DNA of 64,000 nucleotides. It comes from Harenicola maris (GTDB taxonomy: Bacteria; Pseudomonadota; Alphaproteobacteria; Rhodobacterales; Rhodobacteraceae). The stretch is from assembly GCA_018524345.1 (NCBI GenBank), contig JADQAZ010000001.1, positions 1,550,001 to 1,614,000 of the forward strand, read 5' to 3'. The translations under genes and the position numbers were made by a program. The notes under the pieces are model-generated. The model did not search any database and was not told the origin of the DNA. It worked only from the letters and a program-made list of their open reading frames with translations. This document shows, one piece after another, positions 45,518 to 53,907 of the stretch (the stretch's first letter is position 1; every line of letters begins with the position of its first letter).

Positions 45518-46606
45518 TTACAGGGTCACACTTGTCCCTGTCAGGGCCGCTTCCTGCGCCGCTTGGCCCATCTGCACCGCCCGCAGACCATCGCGCAGTG
45601 TCACCTCTACCTCACCTTCGCCCCGCACCACCGCATTGAACTTCGCGTGTTGATAGAAGGTCGACCCATTGTGGTCTCCCGCCGCCAGGATGGTCGGATC
45701 AACGGGAATGTCCAAAACCTGCGGCCCCTTGGGGTCGCGCGGGCTGACCACAACCTGCGGCACAGGCGCCTCGCCCAGATGCGCAGGCCAGAACCGCCCC
45801 GGCCCGGGCACAAAGGCCTCCACCTTGCCCACAGGGCCCACGGCGCTGATCTCTTCCTGATATCGGCTGCCCTCGGCGAACATGCACAATTCCAACATTG
45901 CCCGCGCGCCGCTGTCGAAATCAACAATGACATAGGCCGCGTCCCAAATGTCCGATGGCACCCCGTCGTAAACCTCATCCAGATGGTTCACCACCTGCCC
46001 GCCAGAGGCCGTAATCCGCACCGGTTCGGCCTGCAAAATCAACCGCATCAGATCAAAGAAATGGCAGCATTTCTCCACCAGAGTCCCGCCGGTTTTTGCG
46101 TTAAACCGGTTCCAGTCTCCCACCTTGGGAAGGAAGGGAAAGCGATGTTCACGGATAGTCAACATCTTGATATCGCCGGCGGAATCCAAAGCCTCGATCA
46201 TCGTGGTGACAGGCGGCATATAGCGATACTCCATCGCCACCCAGATCGGCGCAGGATAGCTCGCCTCCAAGGCCTCAAGCCGCGCGGCATCGCCCGGATC
46301 AGTGAACAGAGGCTTCTCCACAAGGATCGGCAGGGGCCGACGCGCGGCGATCATTTCCAACTGCTCCACATGACAATGGTTCGGCGAGACAATGACCAGC
46401 GCATCGATAGGTTCAAAATCCAACAATTCCTCAATCGACGGCGCCAGCCATGCATCGGGCGCCAAGGCCAGCGCGATCCGCGCCATTTCGGCATCCGGCT
46501 CGTAAATCGCGGTCACACTCGCCCCCGGCAAAAGCGCAATATTGCGCAGATGCTCCTGCCCCATCATGCCGCACCCGATGATGCCGTAGCGAACCTGCTG
46601 TGTCAT
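45518..46606 (-). CDS. Gfo/Idh/MocA-family NAD-dependent oxidoreductase; candidate NAD-dependent sulfoquinovosidase
   Basis: 362 residues from ATG 46606, preceded by AGGAAAG. The Rossmann motif is GCGMMG (11-16) and the family motif VEKP follows the second half of the fold. GGTLVEKCCHFFDL is the substrate-domain equivalent of the GG...D.G.H..D motif, with Lys/Cys changes. The family oxidises sugar alcohols or, in GH109 and GH188, cleaves glycosides through a transient keto step. The neighbouring operon looks like sulfo-SMO and has no classical GH31 sulfoquinovosidase. A GH188 (SqgA-like) role, known in Roseobacter bacteria, is therefore attractive but inferred. A simple sugar dehydrogenase remains possible. 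Lies 19 bases after the GntR gene. Confidence 0.85.
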   Translation of the reverse strand: MTQQVRYGIIGCGMMGQEHLRNIALLPGASVTAIYEPDAEMARIALALAPDAWLAPSIEELLDFEPIDALVIVSPNHCHVEQLEMIAARRPLPILVEKPLFTDPGDAARLEALEASYPAPIWVAMEYRYMPPVTTMIEALDSAGDIKMLTIREHRFPFLPKVGDWNRFNAKTGGTLVEKCCHFFDLMRLILQAEPVRITASGGQVVNHLDEVYDGVPSDIWDAAYVIVDFDSGARAMLELCMFAEGSRYQEEISAVGPVGKVEAFVPGPGRFWPAHLGEAPVPQVVVSPRDPKGPQVLDIPVDPTILAAGDHNGSTFYQHAKFNAVVRGEGEVEVTLRDGLRAVQMGQAAQEAALTGTSVTL

Positions 46607-46625
46607 ACTGTTGTCTTTCCTGCTC

Positions 46626-47345
46626 TCATTTGAAGTTCTGCACATAATGGGCGACCTCGGGGTCGAACCATGTGCGTGATGTCTCTGCTGGCGCGCCTGT
46701 CTGCGCGTAACTCACCCGCTCAATAAATCCGCAGGTATCGCCCGCATTCAGGCGCAACCCTTCCGTCCATTGGGGCATTTTCGACAGACTCACCCTGTCT
46801 TCAGCCCGCGTAATCCACAGGTTCAAACGGGTTTTATAAAATTGATACAGGCTGTCCGACAGGTCCCCGGCCGTGACGGTTTCCGCGTGGTTCCGGCTCA
46901 GCCAGATTTCCTCCATGGCAATCGGAACCATGTCGAGCATCCGCATCCGGCGGATACGATGGGCCCAGTTTCCCCCCGGCAAATCGGGCAAATCCGCAGG
47001 CATCTGCGCCGCCTCAACGGAAAGAACTCGCGCCGTCGGCAACCCGCCCCCCTTGGCCAGCTCAAGCCGGAAAAACGCATATATTCCAGAAACTTCCTCA
47101 TTCGTCCTGATGTAGTTTCCAGAGCCCTGAACACGCTCCAACAGCCCGCGCTTCTCCAGACTGCGCAGCCCCTTGCGCAGGGTGCCAACCGCAACCCCAA
47201 GCTTGGCCGCCATGTCGCGCTCCGGCGGCAAGCGTTCACCATCCAAAAGATGCCCTGACAGGATCTCGCGGATCAGCAAATCGCGCACCTGCGCGTATTT
47301 CGGAAGGGTTTCGATGTCCATCACGGGGCCAGATTGTTTCATCAT
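46626..47345 (-). CDS. GntR-family regulator (HutC/UTRA type)
   Basis: About 240 residues if ATG 47345 is used (another ATG lies at 47342). The winged-helix domain has PKYAQVRDLLIREILSGHL, LPPERDMAAKLGVAVGTLRKGL and LEKRGLLERVQGSGNYI. A UTRA-like ligand domain follows (about 90-240). It is divergent from the monooxygenase operon with about 60 bases between the start codons, so it likely controls that operon and its own gene in response to the sugar or a sulfonate. I see no clear palindrome there. Confidence 0.9.
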   Translation of the reverse strand: MMKQSGPVMDIETLPKYAQVRDLLIREILSGHLLDGERLPPERDMAAKLGVAVGTLRKGLRSLEKRGLLERVQGSGNYIRTNEEVSGIYAFFRLELAKGGGLPTARVLSVEAAQMPADLPDLPGGNWAHRIRRMRMLDMVPIAMEEIWLSRNHAETVTAGDLSDSLYQFYKTRLNLWITRAEDRVSLSKMPQWTEGLRLNAGDTCGFIERVSYAQTGAPAETSRTWFDPEVAHYVQNFK

Positions 47346-47404
47346 TGATTTACACTCGGACAGAATGTTACGCAAGAGCGACAAAATTAGGCACTGGAGA
47401 TTCG

Positions 47405-48559
47405 ATGACCGTTGTTCCCGTCACATCAGCAGACCTTGACGCTGCCGAAGTCTCTTGGTTTTCGGCCCTATGTTCCGATGACTACCAATTCCTTGGCGTC
47501 CCTGACGGTGCCCTGCGCTCCAGCTGGGACCACTGCTCCGAGATCGTGAAAACAGCCGAGGCACAGGGCTTTCGCAACATCCTGTGCCCCTCTTCCTATC
47601 AGGTCGGGCAAGATACGCTCTCCTTCGTGGCAGGCTGCGCCCCCATCACCGAGAGCATCAACATGCTGGCTGCTGTACGCTGCGGCGAGATGCAGCCCAT
47701 CATGCTCGCCCGCACCATTGCCACGCTGGACCACATGCTCAAAGGCCGCCTGACGGTCAATATCATCTCCTCCGACTTCCCCGGAGAGGTCGCCGAAAGC
47801 GCATTCCGTTACCAGCGCAGCCGCGAGGTCGTTGAAATCCTCAAGCAGGCCTGGACCCAAGAGGAAATCAACTACTCCGGCGAAGTCTATGATTTCAAAG
47901 GCATTACCACCGATCCCGCGACCCCCTATCAAACCGGCGGGCCGCTGCTCTACTTCGGCGGCTACTCCCCCTCCGCTCTGGAACTCTGCGGCCAACATTG
48001 CGACGTCTACCTGATGTGGCCAGAGCCACAGGACCAGCTCGCCGAACGCATGAAGGCCGTGCACCAAGTGGCTGAAAAATATGACAGAACACTGGACTAC
48101 GGGTTGCGCGTCCACATGATCGTCCGCGATACAGAGGCCGAGGCCCGCGAATACGCCGATTACATCGTGTCAAAGCTCGACGACGAATACGGGCAGCTCA
48201 TCCGCGACCGCGCCCATGACAGCACCTCCCTCGGTGTCGCCCATCAGGCCAAGGCCCGCGAACTGGCTGATAAATTCGGTTACGTCGAACCCAACCTCTG
48301 GACAGGCGTCGGCCGGGCACGCTCGGGCTGCGGCGCGGCCCTCGTCGGCTCCACCGATCAGGTCCTGAGCAAAATTGAGGCCTACCAAAAGATGGGCATC
48401 CGTGCCTTTATCTTCTCGGGCTATCCACATCTGGAAGAATGCCGCCACTTCGGGGAAAAGGTCATGCCACAGCTCAAAACCTGCTCCCTGCCAGAGGCTT
48501 ACGGCCGCGTGCCGACCCAAACACCCAACACACCGCTTGGAACAGGAGAGCGCCGCTAA
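47405..48559 (+). CDS. LLM-class flavin-dependent monooxygenase, SmoC/SsuD-like
   Basis: 384 residues from ATG 47405, with GGAG upstream; SsuD is 381. Luciferase-like TIM barrel: LAAVRCGEMQPIMLARTIATLDHML, GRLTVNIISSDFPGE, LYFGGYSPSALELC and DVYLMWPEP match the alkanesulfonate monooxygenase branch. Such enzymes use FMNH2 and O2 to cut a C-S bond, giving an aldehyde and sulfite. The partners downstream (aldo/keto reductase, flavin reductase) match the sulfoquinovose monooxygenase pathway, in which SmoC gives 6-oxo-glucose. The substrate cannot be proved from sequence. Its stop overlaps the next start. Confidence 0.88.
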   Translation: MTVVPVTSADLDAAEVSWFSALCSDDYQFLGVPDGALRSSWDHCSEIVKTAEAQGFRNILCPSSYQVGQDTLSFVAGCAPITESINMLAAVRCGEMQPIMLARTIATLDHMLKGRLTVNIISSDFPGEVAESAFRYQRSREVVEILKQAWTQEEINYSGEVYDFKGITTDPATPYQTGGPLLYFGGYSPSALELCGQHCDVYLMWPEPQDQLAERMKAVHQVAEKYDRTLDYGLRVHMIVRDTEAEAREYADYIVSKLDDEYGQLIRDRAHDSTSLGVAHQAKARELADKFGYVEPNLWTGVGRARSGCGAALVGSTDQVLSKIEAYQKMGIRAFIFSGYPHLEECRHFGEKVMPQLKTCSLPEAYGRVPTQTPNTPLGTGERR

Positions 48560-49458
48560 TGGAACGTGTAACCCTTGGCAACGACATGGCCCTAAGCCGC
48601 ATTGTATACGGCATGTGGCGGCTCGGCGACGACGCCGACACCTCCCCTGCCCATGTGCAGGCAAAGATCGAGGCCTGCCTCGAACAGGGCATCACCAGCT
48701 TTGATCAGGCGGATATCTACGGCGATTACGGCGCCGAGGAAATCCTCGGCAACTGCCTGCGCGGCAATACGGCGCTGCGCAACCAGATGGAAATCGTCAC
48801 CAAATGCGACATCGTTGCCCCCTGCGGGCGCTATGCCGATGCGCGGGTGAAATACTATGACACCAGCCGCGCCCATATCGCCGCCTCGGTCGAGCATTCC
48901 CTGCGCCTTATGGCGATCGAACAGATCGACTTGCTGCTCATCCACCGCCCCGACCCCTTCATGGACCACCATGAAACCGGCGCCGCGCTGGACGAGATGG
49001 TCGCCTCGGGCAAGGTTCGCCATGTGGGCGTGTCGAACTTCAAACTGCACGACTGGACGCTGCTACAATCGGGGATGAAATCCCCCCTTGTCACCAACCA
49101 GATCGAACTCTCCCTGACCGCCCATGAGGGCTTCACCAATGGCGATGTGGCCTACCTGCAGGAACGCGGGATTAAGCCCATGGCATGGTCGCCCCTTGGC
49201 GGCGGCGGGCTGATGACCGGCGATGCCGGCTCCCCCGCGCTGCACGCGGCCATGGACGCCCTCGCCAGCGCCTCCGGCACCGACCGCGCCGCCGTGGCCG
49301 TGGCCTGGCTGCTTGCACATCCCGCCGGGTTGATCCCGGTGATGGGAACCAATAACCTGAGCCGTATCAAAGGCTTCTCTGACGCGCTTAAGGTCCCGAT
49401 GGACCGCCAGACATGGTATGAGCTTTACACCCACGCCCTCGGAAACGAAGTGCCCTAA
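48559..49458 (+). CDS. Aldo/keto reductase, SmoB-like
   Basis: 299 residues from ATG 48559, which overlaps the previous stop (TAATG). The catalytic tetrad is complete: Asp49 and Tyr54 in DQADIYG, Lys82 in VTKCD, His129 in LLIHRPDP. The sequence belongs to the YdhF-like branch. In sulfo-SMO the AKR SmoB reduces 6-oxo-glucose to glucose with NAD(P)H. Position between the monooxygenase and the flavin reductase supports that, but other aldehydes are possible. Confidence 0.88.
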   Translation: MERVTLGNDMALSRIVYGMWRLGDDADTSPAHVQAKIEACLEQGITSFDQADIYGDYGAEEILGNCLRGNTALRNQMEIVTKCDIVAPCGRYADARVKYYDTSRAHIAASVEHSLRLMAIEQIDLLLIHRPDPFMDHHETGAALDEMVASGKVRHVGVSNFKLHDWTLLQSGMKSPLVTNQIELSLTAHEGFTNGDVAYLQERGIKPMAWSPLGGGGLMTGDAGSPALHAAMDALASASGTDRAAVAVAWLLAHPAGLIPVMGTNNLSRIKGFSDALKVPMDRQTWYELYTHALGNEVP

Positions 49459-49979
49459 TGCCGGACGGAGGCCAAGACATGACACAGCCCGGCGCATTTG
49501 TTCCCAGCCCGGAAACCCAACGTGACTTTCGCGATTGTCTGGGCTGCTTTGGCACCGGCGTCTGTGTCGTGACCACCCAAACCCCCGAGGGCCCCTTGGC
49601 AATGACAGCAAACAGCTTTGCCGCTGTCTCGCTTGACCCGCCATTGGTGCTCTGGTCCCCCGCCGTCACATCGGCGCGTCATGATCCCTTTGCAAAAGCC
49701 GCGTTTTCTGCTGTTCATATCATGGACGCATCGCAGGGCGATTTGGCGACAAGGTTCGCCCGTGACGGGCGCGACTTTGACCACGCGGACTGGGACCCGG
49801 ACGAGAATGGAACACCGCAACTTCACGGCACGCTGGCGCGGTTCGACTGCGCCGCCCATGCGGCCCACCCCGCCGGGGACCATACAATACTGGTGCTGCG
49901 CGTTCTTGCGGCCCAGCATCGGGCCGGAAGCCCGCTGTTGTTTGTGCAGGGCCAGTACGGCCATTTCGTCAGCGCTTGA
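49458..49979 (+). CDS. Flavin reductase of a two-component monooxygenase, SmoA-like
   Basis: 173 residues; the start overlaps the previous stop (TAATG), with a second ATG at 49479. The flavin-reductase-like domain has FGTGVCVVTTQTPEGPLAMTANSFAAVSLDPPLVL, the standard beta-barrel opening, and ends FVQGQYGHF. It should supply FMNH2 to the monooxygenase two genes upstream. Operon order monooxygenase-AKR-reductase is uninterrupted. Confidence 0.88.
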   Translation: MPDGGQDMTQPGAFVPSPETQRDFRDCLGCFGTGVCVVTTQTPEGPLAMTANSFAAVSLDPPLVLWSPAVTSARHDPFAKAAFSAVHIMDASQGDLATRFARDGRDFDHADWDPDENGTPQLHGTLARFDCAAHAAHPAGDHTILVLRVLAAQHRAGSPLLFVQGQYGHFVSA

Positions 49980-49988
49980 TCGCGCTGC

Positions 49989-50011
49989 CTGCGCCGTAGG
50001 AGGCGGCGCAG
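49989..50011 (+). promoter_or_regulatory. Hairpin between flavin reductase and dctQ
   Basis: CTGCGCCG (49989-49996) pairs perfectly with CGGCGCAG (50004-50011) around TAGGAGG. No T-run follows. It may be an RNA-stabilising or processing stem that separates enzyme and transporter expression. The dctQ ribosome site (GGGAGGAGG) lies just downstream. Confidence 0.45.
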
Positions 50012-50030
50012 AACAGGGAGGAGGATCGCC

Positions 50031-50690
50031 ATGTTGGGCGTGTTGCTAGGGCTCTTGGCCCCGATTCGCGTATTCAATGACGCCGTGCTTGCCATGGGCC
50101 GCGGGCTTGCCATTCTTGCTTTGGCCCTGATGGTTCTGGTGGTCTTGGCACAGGTTTTCTTCCGCTATGTCGTCGGCAATGCCCTGCCATGGCCCGATGA
50201 ACTGGCGCGTTTCATGATGCTCTGGATGACAGGCCTGATTGCGCCCTCCGCCTATCGCACAGGCGGCTTCGTGGCGATTGATATGCTCGGGCAGGCCCTT
50301 GGCCGCCGCGCCGCCGCAGCGCTCTCCATGGTTCTGCTGGTGATTGCCCTGCTGGTTTTGGTCTATGTGCTCCCCTTCGGGCTCAAGCACATCTCCTCGG
50401 GCTGTCTGTTCAAATCCTCTACGCTCTGGCTGCCCTTCACCTTCGAATTCTCCGTTCCCCTGCCCGGGGATGCACAGCTCACGCTCTGCACCAAGGCCGC
50501 TTGGGCCTTCAACCTCTCCTTCGGCTGGACGAAAATGCCGCTGGCCATTTCCTACGCCGCCATCGCCGTGGGCGTTATCCTTCTGATCATCGTCAACGTC
50601 GAACTTATTTTGCGCAACACAATCGCGATCCTTGGGGGGGGCGACCGTTTGCCCGCCATCAAGGGCGGCGAAGTCGTAGGAGCCGATTGA
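50031..50690 (+). CDS. TRAP transporter small membrane subunit (DctQ)
   Basis: 219 residues with four hydrophobic segments (about 20-45, 55-80, 90-115, 160-185). The block FRYVVGNALPWPDELARFMMLWMTG is the DctQ signature. Slightly longer than usual, with extra residues (100-150) between the last helices. Works with DctM as the membrane part of a sodium-driven importer. The stop overlaps the dctM start (TGATG). Confidence 0.93.
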   Translation: MLGVLLGLLAPIRVFNDAVLAMGRGLAILALALMVLVVLAQVFFRYVVGNALPWPDELARFMMLWMTGLIAPSAYRTGGFVAIDMLGQALGRRAAAALSMVLLVIALLVLVYVLPFGLKHISSGCLFKSSTLWLPFTFEFSVPLPGDAQLTLCTKAAWAFNLSFGWTKMPLAISYAAIAVGVILLIIVNVELILRNTIAILGGGDRLPAIKGGEVVGAD

Positions 50691-52210
50691 TGCCCTTAGC
50701 CTGGTTTCTTCCCCTCTTCATCATCCTGATCATGGTCGGCCTGCCGGTCTTCTTCGCCCTGCTCGCGGCGCCCGGTGCCCTGCTGCTGATCAATGGACAG
50801 GAACGCGACGTCGCCCTGCTTTATCGCAACCTTTACAACGGCATGGACAGCTTTCCTCTCATGGCGCTGCCCTTCTTTATGCTGGCGGGAGAGGTCATGA
50901 ACCGCGGCGGCATCACCAACCGCCTTGTGGAATTCTCGCAGGCCTTCATGGGCCACCTGCGCGGCGGTCTGGCGCATGTGAACATCCTCTCCTCGATGCT
51001 CTTTGCGGGCCTGTCGGGCTCTGCCGTGGCCGATACATCGGCGCTCGGCTCCACCCTCATTCCGGCTATGGAGCGGAACGGCTATACCCGCAAATTCGCC
51101 GCCGCCATCACCGCCGCCTCCTCCGTCATCGGCCCGATCATTCCGCCCTCCGGCATCATGATCATCTACGCCTATGTGATGGAGCAATCGGTCGCCGCCC
51201 TTTTCCTTGCCGGTATCGTGCCGGGGATCATGGTCGGCGCGGGCCTGATGATCATGGTCCGGCTTATGGCCGACAAATACGACCTGCCCAAAGCCGAACG
51301 CATCGTGGAGCGCAATCAGAGCATCTCGCCCGTGGAATACTGGGTCAGCTTCGCCCTGCTGCGCATCAACATCGCGGGGCTGCTCTTTGGCGTCTACGCC
51401 ATGCTGCGCGGGCCGCTCGGCCTCGCCGAAACGGCGGCAGACGGCACCTTCACCCAAACCCTGAACCCATGGATTGTCTACGGGGTGCTCCTGCTTCTGA
51501 CGCACCTGCTCTTGATGCAATACCGCAAGGTCTGCGATCCGGACTTCCGCATGATCTGCAAAAAGGCCGTCGCCCCACTGCAAACCCCGGTCATCATCCT
51601 CGGCGGCATCCTCGTCGGCGTCTTCACCCCGACAGAGGCATCGGCCATCGCGGTCTTCTACGCCCTGATCGTCAGCTTCCTCGTGCTGCGCTCAATGAAG
51701 GTCCGTGATCTGGTGCCCGTGCTGCGCCGCTCGGCCCTCGGCTCCGCCACGGTCCTGCTGCTCGTCGGCGCGGCGGTCAGCTTCAAATCGGTCGTCGCCC
51801 TCTCCCACGCGCCAGAGGCGCTGGCAGAGTTCGTGCTGTCCCTCTCCGAAAACCCGCTCATCCTGCTCTTCCTGATCAACATCCTGCTCTTCGTGGTCGG
51901 CATGTTCCTCGACGCGGGCCCCGCGATCATCATCCTCGGCCCGATCCTTGGGCCGATCTTTGTGGAAATGGGCGTGCACCCCGTGCACTTCGCCATCATC
52001 ATGTCCGTCAACCTGACCGTGGGCCTCGCAACGCCGCCGATGGGACTGGTGCTCTTCGTCGCCAGCTCGGTCTCGGGCGAGCGGGTCGAAACCATCGCCC
52101 GCGCCATTCTACCCTTTCTCGCCGTGGAGGTTCTCGTGATCTTCCTGATCACATACATTCCGGCTATTTCCATGACGATTCCACGCCTTACAGGCTTCGT
52201 CACACCCTAA
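50690..52210 (+). CDS. TRAP transporter large membrane subunit (DctM)
   Basis: 506 residues from ATG 50690. About 12-13 hydrophobic helices; GLSGSAVADTSALGSTLIPAM, PPSGIMIIYAYVMEQS and GVFTPTEASAIAVFYALIV are DctM signatures. A middle loop of about 100 residues is longer than in the type members. Imports an organic acid or sulfonate together with sodium. Confidence 0.95.
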   Translation: MPLAWFLPLFIILIMVGLPVFFALLAAPGALLLINGQERDVALLYRNLYNGMDSFPLMALPFFMLAGEVMNRGGITNRLVEFSQAFMGHLRGGLAHVNILSSMLFAGLSGSAVADTSALGSTLIPAMERNGYTRKFAAAITAASSVIGPIIPPSGIMIIYAYVMEQSVAALFLAGIVPGIMVGAGLMIMVRLMADKYDLPKAERIVERNQSISPVEYWVSFALLRINIAGLLFGVYAMLRGPLGLAETAADGTFTQTLNPWIVYGVLLLLTHLLLMQYRKVCDPDFRMICKKAVAPLQTPVIILGGILVGVFTPTEASAIAVFYALIVSFLVLRSMKVRDLVPVLRRSALGSATVLLLVGAAVSFKSVVALSHAPEALAEFVLSLSENPLILLFLINILLFVVGMFLDAGPAIIILGPILGPIFVEMGVHPVHFAIIMSVNLTVGLATPPMGLVLFVASSVSGERVETIARAILPFLAVEVLVIFLITYIPAISMTIPRLTGFVTP

Positions 52211-52237
52211 GCGAACAAAACCAATGGGAGGTATAAT

Positions 52238-53308
52238 ATGCTTAACGGGATCACCAAGGCACTGATGGGTGCCGCACTTCTGGCCAGCTCCGCGCTGACC
52301 ACCGTGGCCGAAAGCCACGCAGCAGAGATCACTCTGCGCGCCACGGCGAACTCGAACGAAAACGACGAGGACTACGACGGTCTGGTCGTGTTCAAAAACT
52401 ACGTCGAGGCCGCCTCCAACGGCAAAGTCGAGGTCGAACTCTTCATCGGCACACAGCTGTGCTCCAAGGGCGCCGAATGTCTGCAGGGCGTCGCTGACGG
52501 CTCCATCGACATCTATATCTCCACCTCCGGCGGCGCCGCGGGCATCTTCCCTTACGTGCAGGTCCTCGACCTGCCCTACCTGATGGCCGATGACCGGATC
52601 GCAGAGGCCGTCATGCAGGGCGACTTTGTCCGCACCCTGCGCAAGATGGCACTGGCCGATTCCGGCGATGCAATCCGCCTGATGACCGTGGGCAACACCG
52701 GCGGCTGGCGCAACTTTGCCAACACCAAACGCCGCGTGCAGATGCCCTCCGACATGGAAGGCCTGAAAATCCGCACCGTGGTTGCCGACCTGCCGCAAGA
52801 GCTGGTCAAAGCGCTTGGCGCCTCCCCCACGCCGATCCCATGGCCCGAACTCTTCACCAGCTTCCAGACCGGCGTTGTTGAAGGCTCCAAAAACGGCATC
52901 ACCGACATCATGGGCATGAAATTCCCCGATGCGGGCCTGAACTATGTCACCCTCGACGGTCACGCCTACATGGGCGCCCTGTGGTGGATGAACAACGAAA
53001 AGTTCATGGGCATGGATGACGAAACCAAACGCGTGATCGTTGACGGTTTCTACGCGCTGCAGCAGGCCACATTCGCCTCGCCCAAGCGTAAATCCATCGC
53101 CGCCTATGAGGCCTTCGTCGAAGGTGGCGGCGATCTCTACGTGCCAACACCGGCCGAGAAAGCCGCATTCAAAGAGGCCGCTACACCGGTCTACGATTGG
53201 TTCAAATCCAACATCGACCAAGGCGACGTGATCTTTGACGCCCTGACAGCCGCCGTTGCCGAGGCCGAAGCCAGCATCGACGGTGGCCGCGCGATGGACA
53301 TGGAATAA
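52238..53308 (+). CDS. TRAP transporter solute-binding protein (DctP)
   Basis: 356 residues with a signal peptide (about 1-29, ending SHAA). DctP fold: LRATANSNENDEDYDGLVVF, DLPYLMADDRIAEAV, GNTGGWRNFAN, GLKIRTVVADL and PIPWPELFTSFQTGVVEG. The Arg in KIRTV is the usual partner of a carboxylate or sulfonate. In this operon the ligand may be sulfoquinovose or its glycerol glycoside, which would be a change from the ABC importer of Agrobacterium sulfo-SMO. A strong terminator follows. Confidence 0.92.
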   Translation: MLNGITKALMGAALLASSALTTVAESHAAEITLRATANSNENDEDYDGLVVFKNYVEAASNGKVEVELFIGTQLCSKGAECLQGVADGSIDIYISTSGGAAGIFPYVQVLDLPYLMADDRIAEAVMQGDFVRTLRKMALADSGDAIRLMTVGNTGGWRNFANTKRRVQMPSDMEGLKIRTVVADLPQELVKALGASPTPIPWPELFTSFQTGVVEGSKNGITDIMGMKFPDAGLNYVTLDGHAYMGALWWMNNEKFMGMDDETKRVIVDGFYALQQATFASPKRKSIAAYEAFVEGGGDLYVPTPAEKAAFKEAATPVYDWFKSNIDQGDVIFDALTAAVAEAEASIDGGRAMDME

Positions 53309-53333
53309 TCCATCCGAAACCACCGTAAAGAAA

Positions 53334-53368
53334 GGGCGCGGGGATCACTCCCCGCGCCCTTTTCTTTT
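53334..53368 (+). terminator. Strong Rho-independent terminator after dctP
   Basis: GGGCGCGGGG (53334-53343) pairs perfectly with CCCCGCGCCC (53350-53359) over a 6-base loop, followed by TTTTCTTTT. It also has an A-tract on the left and so may work in both directions. Confidence 0.92.
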
Positions 53369-53382
53369 GCCGCAAGACGGGT

Positions 53383-53907
53383 TTACTTGAGCTCTGGCCG
53401 CTCCGGCGCGGCGATCTGCTCAAGGCAGATATTGGCCAGCGGTTCGGCCAGAGCCGCCGTGATCAGTGGCCCCGACAGGGCCAAAAACGCCTCACGCCCC
53501 GCTCCGCCGCGCCCCTCGAAGTCAAATCCAGCACCCAGGAAATAACAGGTTGTCGGCACCAACCAAGGCGCGCGGTCCAAGGCCCCCAACAGCAGCGCCG
53601 GATCATCCCCGTAAACCGCTTCCATATCGCTGATAAAGGCCCCCGAAAGCGCCCCGTTGGCCTGCAGAACAGCGCCCTGCCCATAGAGCAGCCACAGGCC
53701 CATGCCATGGTCATTCACCGCCCCGTTCTTCAAGCGGTCATACAAATCACCCTCGCCCTGCATCGCGGCCAAGGGGCTGTCATAGCGGGCAGGTTGCTGG
53801 CCGATCATCATCTCGACCATCTCTTGCGCGTCCTGCGCCGCCACCTCTGCCGCGGCGGGCAGCACGCTGCAAACCGCCACGATCGCGGCGGAGATCACCT
53901 GCTTCAC
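53383..53907 (-). CDS. Secreted protein; candidate immunity partner of the L,D-transpeptidase-like effector
   Basis: 174 residues from GTG 53907, chosen because GTGA overlaps the stop of the gene before it. Residues 1-20 form a signal peptide (VKQVISAAIVAVCSVLPAAA). The mature part is helical and acidic, with DYD/DDPALLLG and two Cys near the end (PTTCYFLG, ANICLEQ). No family recognised. A periplasmic protein made together with a signal-less L,D-transpeptidase-like protein is the pattern of Tldi1-like immunity to Tlde1. Function inferred from this context. Confidence 0.6.
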   Translation of the reverse strand: MKQVISAAIVAVCSVLPAAAEVAAQDAQEMVEMMIGQQPARYDSPLAAMQGEGDLYDRLKNGAVNDHGMGLWLLYGQGAVLQANGALSGAFISDMEAVYGDDPALLLGALDRAPWLVPTTCYFLGAGFDFEGRGGAGREAFLALSGPLITAALAEPLANICLEQIAAPERPELK

